NCBI GenBank assembly: GCA_009772895.1
Contig: WOUP01000006.1
Span: forward strand, 62,001 to 126,000
Source: Puniceicoccaceae bacterium 5H
GTDB lineage: Bacteria > Verrucomicrobiota > Verrucomicrobiia > Opitutales > Oceanipulchritudinaceae
Length of the DNA stretch: 64,000 nucleotides
Direction of reading: 5' to 3'
Below the pieces are notes generated by a model, which was not told the DNA's origin, did no database searches, and saw nothing but the letters and a program-made list of their open reading frames with translations. Positions 1-7,234 of the stretch are shown in pieces. Both the position numbers and the translations under genes were made by a program. Numbering within the stretch: the stretch's first letter is position 1; each line of letters begins with the position of its first letter.

Positions 1-641
1 TTGGGGCGTTTCTCCACCCAGCCCGACAACGTCCCGTCGTAACTTTCAAAATACACCGCTGGGCCCAACGTATAACACACCCCGACTCGGAGCACACCAT
101 CCGTGCCCAAGGCCTCACTGTAGTAGGCGCGGCCTCCCTCCTGCTGCCGCCACCGGATCAATGATTCGTCGATCAACGCCAACTGCCGCTCAAGCCGTTC
201 ACGGGGCTGTAGATCCGGATGCTCCCGCGCGGTTTCCGCGGCCGCGATCAGGTCCTCATATGCGGGAATTTCGCTGTAACGGATCCAGGATGAAAAATCG
301 GCGGCGAAGCTCTCCAATTGGCGGTAAATAGCGTCGTGCTGTTCCTGTGCAGAGGTAACTGCGGCTTCCAGCGCTGCCAGATCCTGCGCCCGTTGATCCT
401 GGATCAGTCGCAGCTCTCTTTCCCGGTCTTCCAGCGCAGCCAGCTGTTCCTGCAGGGCGCCCACTTCCTGGGAAAGGGGGGCGATACGTGCCGTATTTTC
501 CTGCCGCACCTGCGCCAGCTCCTCCAGACTGGTTTGCAGCCTGGCTTCCGCCACCGCCTGAGGCGATGGCGCCTGAGCGGCGAGGCGACAGGTTGCCAAC
601 ACCACTGCCAGTAGCAGCCCCCACCCCGCCTGTCGGCTCAT
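1..641 (-). CDS. ExbB/TolQ-type proton channel protein, N-terminal part only (partial gene)
   Basis: The gene runs off the left edge, so only about 213 N-terminal residues are visible. It starts MSRQAGWGLLLAVVLATCRL, a signal peptide, followed by a long Gln/Glu/Arg-rich coiled coil (about residues 30-130) and a compact segment near residues 185-213. This is the periplasmic N-terminal extension seen in MotA/TolQ/ExbB proteins that follow DUF3450 proteins in Ton-motor operons. The membrane channel part would lie outside the window, so the call rests on gene order and the coiled coil. The ATG overlaps the TGA of the DUF3450 gene in an ATGA junction (638-641), implying translational coupling. It is probably driven by the fecR promoter at 2554-2592. 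Alternative: a free-standing periplasmic coiled-coil protein. Confidence 0.6.
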   Translation of the reverse strand, partial: MSRQAGWGLLLAVVLATCRLAAQAPSPQAVAEARLQTSLEELAQVRQENTARIAPLSQEVGALQEQLAALEDRERELRLIQDQRAQDLAALEAAVTSAQEQHDAIYRQLESFAADFSSWIRYSEIPAYEDLIAAAETAREHPDLQPRERLERQLALIDESLIRWRQQEGGRAYYSEALGTDGVLRVGVCYTLGPAVYFESYDGTLSGWVEKRP

Positions 642-1423
642 GGCTGACCCTCGCTCTTTTCGGGGATCGGCACTGGGACGGGAAAAGACACGTAATGGAC
701 ATCGCCGTTCGACCCGTCGGCCATGCGCACCAATTCGAAGGCGTGCGCAGCCGCCCGCCCCTCCAGAGGCTCGAATTGCCAAGGCCCATTTGCTTGCGGC
801 CGCCCAAGGTAGGCTTCGTCATTGGCGACCGAAGCCGAAAGCGCGAACGCCAAGCCCCAGTAGACCGTGTCAGCCTGAATCCGCGTGCCATCGGAACGGG
901 TGCGAATCTCGTGTGCCACCGTGATGGTTTCGTTGAACCGGGCCACCTCCTCCAGGATCGACAGCACGGTCTGCAGGCGTTCCCCGGCGGTTGCCCTCGT
1001 ATGAGCAGGATCATTGGGCAACTGGCGAAACTGAGCCCGCAGACGCTCCTGCAAGGGTGATGGCAACGCGCTGTAGCGATTTTTCAACTGCAACTCGTAG
1101 CTCGCCAAAGCCTCCACCAGCGCATCGCTCATCTCCTGTTGCTGTGCCTGGGCCTCACGCAATTCCACGCGCTGCTCACCGGAAACGTCTTGAGCCGACT
1201 CGAGGTGGTCAATCTCTGCTCGAACGGCCTCGATCCGCTGCTGGAGCAGGTCGCGAGTCGATTGCAGCATCGCTATATCCTGCTCGGCCTCGACCTTTTC
1301 CTGGGCGATGAGACGCTCGGTCTCCACCCACCGGTCGATCAACTGACGGGTCTGCGACAGTTGATCCGCAGCGGATACGCCGACCACAGCAAACCAGAGC
1401 GCCAGTATCGAAAACGGCTTCAT
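638..1423 (-). CDS. DUF3450 family periplasmic coiled-coil protein of a Ton-motor operon
   Basis: 261 residues, starting MKPFSILALWFAVVGVSAAD, a clear signal peptide. An upstream TTG (1474) would overlap fecR and bury that signal, so the ATG at 1423 was chosen. Residues 20-120 are heptad-like and rich in Gln, Glu and Arg (coiled coil). The second half contains the DUF3450-type segment around PSPLQERLRAQFRQLP and a C-terminal beta-rich part with YWGLAFALSA. DUF3450 proteins accompany ExbB-ExbD-TonB gene sets and are thought to assist a dedicated TonB motor; their exact role is not established. It lies 25 bp downstream of fecR and overlaps the next gene by 4 bp, so fecR, DUF3450 and exbB-like form one operon. 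Confidence 0.75.
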   Translation of the reverse strand: MKPFSILALWFAVVGVSAADQLSQTRQLIDRWVETERLIAQEKVEAEQDIAMLQSTRDLLQQRIEAVRAEIDHLESAQDVSGEQRVELREAQAQQQEMSDALVEALASYELQLKNRYSALPSPLQERLRAQFRQLPNDPAHTRATAGERLQTVLSILEEVARFNETITVAHEIRTRSDGTRIQADTVYWGLAFALSASVANDEAYLGRPQANGPWQFEPLEGRAAAHAFELVRMADGSNGDVHYVSFPVPVPIPEKSEGQP

Positions 1424-1448
1424 GCGAGAGAAAGGTCGCCTATATCCC

Positions 1449-2519
1449 TCATGGTATGTCCGCCTCGGCGTCAACCTCGAAAATCACCTTCTCAAGATAA
1501 GTGCTATTACGGACAACGCGGGAGTGGAGGCCTTCCGTCTTGCCCAGCACGTCGAGGATTTCTTCCAACGATTCGTGCTCAAACTCCGCCGTAAGATGGT
1601 GTTGCGCGGCCTTGGTTCCCTGGACCTCGACCGGCACCCCAAAGCGCCGCCCCAGCATGCGAGCTGCCTCTGGCAAAGGTGTATCGTCAAAAGTCAGCCG
1701 GTTGAAGCGCCAGGTGGCCGCCTTGCTCAGATCAAAGGGGTGAGTGCTGGATTGACGGGTCTCACGGTCCAGCTCGAACGCCGAGCCGGGCTTCAAGACC
1801 ACCGGCTCGACGACGCCCGCCGTGCCGGCGGGGGGCGTGACCGCCACCCGGCCCTCGACCAGCGACACCGCTTGTACCGGGCTGTCGTCGTATGCCTTGA
1901 GGTTGAACTTCGTGCCCAGCACGGTGGTGCGCAGCCCGCCGGCGTCGACCACGAAGGGGTGCTCCGGATCGTGCGTGACCTCAAAGAACGCCTCCCCCTC
2001 CAAACGCACACGGCGATCGGTGGCGCCAAACGCGGTCGGAATGTAGAGATGGCTGTCGGCGTTGAGGTAGATGCGCGTGCCATCGGACAACGTCAAAACC
2101 GAGCTCTGGCCGGGCGGGCTCAAACGCTCGACCCACTTTTCCGGTGCCGGACCGTCGACCTGCGTGGTGTTCCAGAAATACGCCGCAATGGCCACTGCCA
2201 GGCAGCCCGCAAAAAAGAATAGCGGCAGGTTGAGCCCCGGTCGCCGCCCCCCTTTTCGACGCTGCGGGACGGACGGAGGTGAAGCTGGCATCCGTGTGCG
2301 GCGAAATTGCTCGAAGGCCGCCTCTGCCTCAAAACTCGGTTCCGTAACAGACGCGGGGCCGACGCCGTTCCACTGCTTCTCCAACGCGGCGAAGTGGGCC
2401 TTCTTTTGCGGATCCTGAAGTGCCGCAACGAGTTGACGGCGATCCTCGCTCCCCGCCTCGCCGGAAAGATAGCGCAGGCACAAGGCCGTAAACGCGTCAC
2501 TGTGGGCATCTTCTTTCAT
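1449..2519 (-). CDS. FecR family anti-sigma factor / transmembrane signal transducer
   Basis: 356 residues with the standard FecR layout. A cytoplasmic N-terminal region (1-95) would bind the ECF sigma factor and includes LCLRYLSGEAGSEDRRQLV. One membrane helix lies at about 98-115. The periplasmic FecR domain (about 125-225) has the typical LSDGTRIYLNADSHL and LEGEAFFEVTHD motifs. A C-terminal DUF4974-like domain (about 275-345) includes FNRLTFDDTPLPEAARMLG. Such proteins contact the N-terminal STN domain of a TonB receptor and release the sigma factor when ligand binds. It is divergent from the sigma gene and preceded by the shared promoter (2554-2592), so the system is probably autoregulated. 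Degenerate pieces of a second copy lie at 6983-7076. Confidence 0.92.
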   Translation of the reverse strand: MKEDAHSDAFTALCLRYLSGEAGSEDRRQLVAALQDPQKKAHFAALEKQWNGVGPASVTEPSFEAEAAFEQFRRTRMPASPPSVPQRRKGGRRPGLNLPLFFFAGCLAVAIAAYFWNTTQVDGPAPEKWVERLSPPGQSSVLTLSDGTRIYLNADSHLYIPTAFGATDRRVRLEGEAFFEVTHDPEHPFVVDAGGLRTTVLGTKFNLKAYDDSPVQAVSLVEGRVAVTPPAGTAGVVEPVVLKPGSAFELDRETRQSSTHPFDLSKAATWRFNRLTFDDTPLPEAARMLGRRFGVPVEVQGTKAAQHHLTAEFEHESLEEILDVLGKTEGLHSRVVRNSTYLEKVIFEVDAEADIP

Positions 2520-2553
2520 ACTTCGCTCATCTTACGGTCGGCCATTAGAGCCT

Positions 2554-2592
2554 AAATCTACCAAGCAGCGTGACAATTTTTTCTCTGGTGAC
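2554..2592 (-). promoter_or_regulatory. Shared regulon promoter, site A (fecR operon)
   Basis: Read leftwards, TTGGTAGATTT (2564 to 2554) is preceded by GTCAC at 2574-2570 and another GTCAC at 2592-2588. The 11-mer is identical to that of the receptor promoters, but the spacing to GTCAC is 5 nt instead of 8-9, and the two GTCACs are 18 bp apart instead of 11. It ends 34 bp before the fecR ATG. Confidence 0.65.
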
Positions 2593-2733
2593 AATTGTAT
2601 GAACAAAACTTTTGGAGTTGACCGGCTCAGCGTCCCGACCTCTCCTATCGACATCGGAACGTCACCCCTTCGCGGGCTCTTGCCTGGCTACGTCTGTTCG
2701 AAGCCTCGCCTGCGAAAAGCCCTGAAAACCGGT

Positions 2734-3327
2734 ATGCACGAAGATCCGAGCTCCTCTCCAAAAGCAAACGCGTCGATGTCTGACGATGTGTTGATGGACC
2801 TTTTACGACGGGGCGACGAAGCAGCCCTGCGCCATATTTTCCTCCGCTACTACGAACGTCTCTGCCGGTTTTCCTATACCATCGTCCAGCGCAAGGATCT
2901 GGCAGAGGAAGCGGTTGCAAACGTTTTCCAAACGCTCTGGGCACGCCATCGCATCCTCACGATCCGCAAAAACCTGCAGACGTACCTCTTCATCGCGGTG
3001 AAGAACCAATCGGTGGATCTGGTGCGCTTCTGCCGCCGCGAGCCCGTCTCGGCCATCGACAGTGTCGGGACTCATGAATTGCCTTCGGAAGCACCCAAGC
3101 GGAACTCCAACCAGTATGAAGAGGTCCGCCGCGAAGTCGATACCCTGATACAAGCGCTGCCACCCCAGCGTCGCCTGGTCTTTCGGCTCAATCGCTTTGA
3201 AGGCATGCGCTATCGGCAGATCGCCGAGATTCTCGGCATCTCGGAGCGGACGGTCCAAAACCATATGGTATTGGCGATGAAACAGCTAGCGCCAGAGTTG
3301 GACCGACTGAAGGAGCTGATACGTTAG
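2734..3327 (+). CDS. ECF-type RNA polymerase sigma factor (FecI-like)
   Basis: Region 2 is visible as LLRRGDEAALRHIFLRYYER and VANVFQTLWARH, and region 4 as LPPQRRLVFRLNRFEG followed by a helix-turn-helix YRQIAEILGISERTVQNHM. With the start at 2734 (MHEDPSSSP) the product is 197 residues, normal for ECF factors. An ATG at 2599 with an upstream GGTGA would add 45 residues of no recognisable domain, and ATG 2776 (MSDDVLMD) is also possible. It is divergent from fecR and followed by an STN-domain receptor, the standard cell-surface signalling arrangement. It presumably directs RNA polymerase to a set of promoters; the repeated promoter in this region is the obvious candidate, although this is inference. 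The last eight codons and stop are duplicated at 7078-7104. Confidence 0.9.
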   Translation: MHEDPSSSPKANASMSDDVLMDLLRRGDEAALRHIFLRYYERLCRFSYTIVQRKDLAEEAVANVFQTLWARHRILTIRKNLQTYLFIAVKNQSVDLVRFCRREPVSAIDSVGTHELPSEAPKRNSNQYEEVRREVDTLIQALPPQRRLVFRLNRFEGMRYRQIAEILGISERTVQNHMVLAMKQLAPELDRLKELIR

Positions 3328-4546
3328 CCACGAAACACTGTCACCAAAACGTCACGCAAAGACATTGGTAGATTTTGGGATGATCGTTCGTCCCATCGGC
3401 GGAACCACTGGCAGTGGTCGTTCTGTCGCTGTGCATTGACGGGCTGGAGATAGCCTGACGTGGAGCGGTCGCCACGCCAGCGGTCTATGCTTAACCCAAT
3501 CCGACAGATTCTTGTGAGACCGATCTCTTCTTCTTCCGCGTTCATCCGCTCTCTCGTCCGGCGCCAGGGCTGGCTCGCCCAGTTGGCCCGGGACGGTGCG
3601 CTACTCTGCGCACTGGGCCTGACCGCGTCCCTCGCGGCCGAGACCTTTGACTACGGGCACGACCAGCCGCTGATGCAAACCCAGGTCACGCTGCCCGAGA
3701 GCGAGGACGCGCTAACCCTGCGCCAGTTCATCGCCGCCTGCGAAGAGCAGACCGACTTTGCCTTCGCCTACCGCACGGACAACCTGCCGCTGGACGCCGA
3801 GCTGAACCTGCCGCAAACCGAGAGCCCGCTCTCGCTCGCGCAAGCCTTCTGGGCCATCTCCAGCCGCAAGGGCATCGTCTTCGAGCGCGTGAATCGGCAG
3901 ATCGCCGTGCGCTTCTTTGCTGAAGGCGACACGCTGCGCCCCCTGGAAGACGATGCGCCCCGCAATGCGCAGGAAGGCCGTCGCTCCCAGCCCGATCTCG
4001 AGACCTTCGAACTGGAAGCCTTTGCAGTCGAAGGTGAGTACAACGAAAAGATGGAGACGCTGGAACTGCGCATGCAGGATGTGAAGTTCCAGAACATGCT
4101 CTCGGCCGACGACATGTCGCGCTATGCCGCAGGCGACATGAGCGAGGCCATCGGCCGCATCGCCGGCGTCAATGTCGCCGAAGGGCGCTTCGCCGTCATC
4201 CGCGGCCTCTCCGAGCGCTACAGCGCCACCCTCGTCAACGGCATTCCCGTGCCCAGCGCCGACCCCGAAAAGCAGGGCGTGCACCTCGACCTCTTTTCCA
4301 CCGACATCGTCAGCCGCCTCGAAGTCTCCAAAACCTTCTCTCCCGACGGGCCGGGCAACGCCGCCGGCGGCTTCATCAACATCGTCACGACCCGCATCCC
4401 CAACGAGCCTTTCGCCAACATCAGCTTCGGCGCCAAGTTCAACGACCGCGCCCAGCGCGACTACGTGACCTACACCAACGCCGGCCGCAGCGACTCCTGG
4501 GCCATGGGCACCAACGACCGCATCACCCAGGTCTTCGGCTACGATG
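3301..4546 (+). repeat. Long direct repeat, 5' copy 1 (sigma 3' end, promoter, receptor STN and plug)
   Basis: Near-identical to 7078-8324. It covers the last codons of the sigma gene, the promoter, the leader and about 360 receptor codons, then similarity falls abruptly after the GGCTACGATG sequence. Confidence 0.9.
3340..3375 (+). promoter_or_regulatory. Shared regulon promoter, site B (receptor 1)
   Basis: GTCAC at 3340-3344 and 3351-3355 form an 11-bp direct repeat, followed after 9 nt by TTGGTAGATTT at 3365-3375. TGGTAGATT can be read as an extended -10. The receptor start lies 85 bp downstream. Confidence 0.75.
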
Positions 4547-6801
4547 CTAATGGTAACTACAAGTTCGTAAGCACGGGTGACTTCAGCCCGGAACTGCCGT
4601 GGGTAAAAGATGGGGCTCGTTACACCCTGCCGGAGGGTATCGACATGGTGGCCCAGCACGAAAGCCCGCCCCAGGGGCTCAGCTTCACCGCGAGTGGCGG
4701 CGGTGGCTCCGAACTGCTCGGGCGGCGCTTTCGCATCTTGACCACCGTCAGCTACGACAGCTCTTACAAAACGGCAGACGGCTTTTATGAGGATCGATGG
4801 CCAACCAACATAACGCTCATCAACGAAGGCAGTGGTTATACCATGGTGAGTGACCTTTGGTATGGCACCATGACCTCCCACGGACCGCTCTACGATTACA
4901 CCCAATCGGTCGCGACCGTAAGTCTGACGGGACTGGCGGCTCTGCAGTACGATCTCGATGCCAAAGGCAACCACACGCTGACCTTCAACGCCTTCATGTC
5001 CAAAGTGGGGGAAGACACCGTTCTGAAGTTCGATGATGGCGAATTTGAATATGAGCGTGAAGGTGAAGTCTATTTCTCGAGTGAGCGACCTTGGGGAGGA
5101 TTACTGAAAACGCGCGTAAGCGATGATTCGAGTGCGGTCGATGACTACTATTACTGGGACCTGCTTTTTTACGAGGAACGCAGCCTCTACAGCCTGCAAC
5201 TACTGGGGGATCACTTCTTTGATATCCCGGGAGAGACGCCGCTCAAGGTCAACTGGGCCGCAAGCCACAACACCACCTCAACCGAAGAACCAGACGCGCG
5301 CTCGGCCGAGTATGTCTATCTTACTTCCCAAGGCGTCTACGATTCTTCAACCAACCGAGACTTGGCCGGCAACAACTACCGCAGTTGGCGCTTCATTGAC
5401 GAAGCTCAGGATTTCGCCCGTTTGGATTTCGAGTACGAATCGATCTTCGGCCGTAACTTCAGCGCGATCTTCTCTTCCGGCGCTTCTTACGACGACTCCG
5501 ATCGCGATGTCCTGCAAGGGCGTACCACCTTTCGCCTAGCTTCAACTCAGACCACCGCACAGGAACTGTTCAGCGCCGACGATGCGCGCTACTATTCGTC
5601 TGGAGGCGCCCGCGACGTGACGTCCGAAGCCCGCCGCGAACTTAAGGCGGGTTATCTCTCCGGTGTCTTTACCTTTTTCGACCGCATTGATGTCATCGCA
5701 GGGGCGCGCGCCGAGAGCCTTGAGATGAGCAGCTTTACCGAGTATCCGTCCGACCGCAAAACGAAGAGTGTGGAATCCCTCATTGGCGGCGAAACGGATC
5801 TCAGCCTGACTAATATTTTCGGTTTTGGCCCTGGAGAAGATGGCTCCTTCATCAATGGCACGCTTGATCGCGTGTTTCTGTTGCCTTCGGTCGGGCTGGC
5901 CTATCGGCCTACCGACAACCTGAAGCTGCGCCTCAACTATACCGAAACGGTTGCCCGACCCTCTTTCCGCGAATACACCGCATACTTAGCCTTTCTACCG
6001 GATTCGCTAAGTCAGACACTCGGCAACCCGCAACTCGAAACCTCCGATGTGCGCAGTACCGACTTTCGCACCGAGTATCTGTGGGGCGATGAAGGCAATT
6101 TGGCCGCCATCAGCCTCTTTTACAAAGAAGTCGACCACCCCATTGAGCGGGTCAAGGTGCCGAGCACCTCGGTCGGCGAGTATCACACCTGGGTCAATAA
6201 TCCTAATACCGCCTACCTCACAGGGCTCGAACTAGAGTTTCGCCAATACCTCACCTTCATACCCCACTGGCTGGGCGGCGACTTTTGGAATGACTTCAGC
6301 ATTGGCGGCAACTACACCTACATCGACGCCGTCGTGGCAGTATCAGACGCACTCATCGAAAAGCAAACCAGGCCTGGAGGCTCTTGGGATCCGCGCCCAA
6401 ATTTACCTCGCCCAGACGACATCATCTTTGAGGGCCCGCGCACGGAACGCCGTCTCTATAACCAGCCCCAGTGGATTGTCAACGCCGACCTGACTTATGA
6501 CAACGCAGATATGGGTTCGCGCCTGACCCTAGCCTACTACGCCATCAGCGAGATCCTGACCTCTGGAGGCATTGCGTCGTCGAGCGTGACGCATGATGAG
6601 TATAGCGACAACTTCTATAGCATCGACTTTACTGCACGTCAGCAACTCTTCGAAGGCTGCCATCTCAGCTTCAGCGTCAAAAACCTAACCGACAGCATCC
6701 GCGGCGTGCAGTACGACCCGTATCTGACAACGCAGGATTACTACCAGCGTCGCTACCGCGTCGGCCGCGACTACTCGATTTCGCTCAGCTACAGCTTTTA
6801 G
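3460..6801 (+). CDS. TonB-dependent outer-membrane receptor 1 with STN signalling domain
   Basis: 1113 residues from a GTG at 3460, which has GGAG 11 nt upstream; an ATG at 3487 is the alternative, but its equivalent in receptor 2 is GTG. A signal peptide ends near residue 61 (ALLCALGLTASLAAET). The STN domain spans about 70-153 (LTLRQFIAACEEQTDFAFAY), the part that talks to FecR. A TonB-box-like stretch is near 183-192. The plug (about 195-330) contains IRGLSERYSATLVNGIPVPS and GGFINIVTTRIP. The beta-barrel ends RDYSISLSYSF with the usual terminal Phe. Ligand unknown. The sigma and fecR genes next to it predict that it both imports and senses its substrate. Barrel loops differ strongly from receptor 2 while STN, plug and the last strand are almost identical. 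Confidence 0.95.
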   Translation: MERSPRQRSMLNPIRQILVRPISSSSAFIRSLVRRQGWLAQLARDGALLCALGLTASLAAETFDYGHDQPLMQTQVTLPESEDALTLRQFIAACEEQTDFAFAYRTDNLPLDAELNLPQTESPLSLAQAFWAISSRKGIVFERVNRQIAVRFFAEGDTLRPLEDDAPRNAQEGRRSQPDLETFELEAFAVEGEYNEKMETLELRMQDVKFQNMLSADDMSRYAAGDMSEAIGRIAGVNVAEGRFAVIRGLSERYSATLVNGIPVPSADPEKQGVHLDLFSTDIVSRLEVSKTFSPDGPGNAAGGFINIVTTRIPNEPFANISFGAKFNDRAQRDYVTYTNAGRSDSWAMGTNDRITQVFGYDANGNYKFVSTGDFSPELPWVKDGARYTLPEGIDMVAQHESPPQGLSFTASGGGGSELLGRRFRILTTVSYDSSYKTADGFYEDRWPTNITLINEGSGYTMVSDLWYGTMTSHGPLYDYTQSVATVSLTGLAALQYDLDAKGNHTLTFNAFMSKVGEDTVLKFDDGEFEYEREGEVYFSSERPWGGLLKTRVSDDSSAVDDYYYWDLLFYEERSLYSLQLLGDHFFDIPGETPLKVNWAASHNTTSTEEPDARSAEYVYLTSQGVYDSSTNRDLAGNNYRSWRFIDEAQDFARLDFEYESIFGRNFSAIFSSGASYDDSDRDVLQGRTTFRLASTQTTAQELFSADDARYYSSGGARDVTSEARRELKAGYLSGVFTFFDRIDVIAGARAESLEMSSFTEYPSDRKTKSVESLIGGETDLSLTNIFGFGPGEDGSFINGTLDRVFLLPSVGLAYRPTDNLKLRLNYTETVARPSFREYTAYLAFLPDSLSQTLGNPQLETSDVRSTDFRTEYLWGDEGNLAAISLFYKEVDHPIERVKVPSTSVGEYHTWVNNPNTAYLTGLELEFRQYLTFIPHWLGGDFWNDFSIGGNYTYIDAVVAVSDALIEKQTRPGGSWDPRPNLPRPDDIIFEGPRTERRLYNQPQWIVNADLTYDNADMGSRLTLAYYAISEILTSGGIASSSVTHDEYSDNFYSIDFTARQQLFEGCHLSFSVKNLTDSIRGVQYDPYLTTQDYYQRRYRVGRDYSISLSYSF

Positions 6802-6982
6802 GCCTCTGACACGGCCGAAGGAAACCTGCAAACATCCGCTATGCCATGGCCCGAAAGGTTTTCGCCGCCTTTCGGGCTTCTTTATTTCTGGAACGGAGCA
6901 TGGGCTTCACGGCAAACCGTGATACGTAGATCCCGATATCGAACCTGAGGCCTTCAACTCGCCTTGCGTTAAGAAGTGCGAC
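6748..6982 (+). repeat. Direct repeat, 3' copy 1 (receptor C-terminus, terminator, downstream spacer)
   Basis: Matches 10505-10738 almost base for base apart from a short variable stretch near 6926-6960. It marks the right end of the duplicated unit. Confidence 0.9.
6850..6888 (+). terminator. Rho-independent terminator of receptor 1
   Basis: The stem CCCGAAAGG / CCTTTCGGG (6850-6858 and 6868-6876) is followed by CTTCTTTATTTC. Confidence 0.85.
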
Positions 6983-7076
6983 TGGTGTGCAGCCCGCCGG
7001 CGTCGACCACAAAGGGATTTTCGACGCTCCGGGACGGACGAAGGTGAAGCTGGCATCCGTGTGCGGCGAAATTGCT
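6983..7076 (-). pseudogene. Remnant of a second fecR gene
   Basis: Two non-adjacent pieces of fecR are fused here. 6983-7017 matches fecR 1925-1959, and about 7016-7076 matches fecR 2252-2311. The second piece still encodes FRRTRMPASPSSVPERRK on the minus strand, against FRRTRMPASPPSVPQRRK in the intact protein. A short open frame over this stretch (6907-7101, minus) is explained by this residue and is not a gene. Confidence 0.88.
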
Positions 7077-7077
7077 G

Positions 7078-7104
7078 GAGCGGCTCAAGGAGCTGATGCA
7101 TTAG
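7078..7104 (+). pseudogene. Remnant of the 3' end of a second sigma-factor gene
   Basis: It encodes ERLKELMH followed by TAG, against DRLKELIR and TAG at the end of the intact sigma gene (3301-3327). It is immediately followed by the duplicated receptor promoter. Confidence 0.85.
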
Positions 7105-7115
7105 CCGCAGCAGGT

Positions 7116-7151
7116 GTCACCAAAACGTCACGCAACGAGATTGGTAGATTT
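7116..7151 (+). promoter_or_regulatory. Shared regulon promoter, site C (receptor 2)
   Basis: GTCAC at 7116-7120 and 7127-7131 (11 bp apart), 9 nt, then TTGGTAGATTT at 7141-7151. It is a duplicate of site B and lies 84 bp before the receptor start. Confidence 0.75.
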
Positions 7152-7234
7152 GGGGGCGATCGTTCGTCCATCGGCGGAACCACTGGCAGTGGTCGTTCTG
7201 TCGCTGTGCATTGACGGGCTGGAGATAGCCTGAC

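Noticed and set aside
256-1014. A 252-codon frame on the minus strand spanning the DUF3450/ExbB-like junction.
   Set aside because: It is out of frame with two coupled genes that have signal peptides and coiled coils; the product is low-complexity.
6907-7101. A 64-codon minus-strand frame between the receptors.
   Set aside because: Explained by the fecR remnant; it matches FecR only over about 20 residues and then shifts frame.
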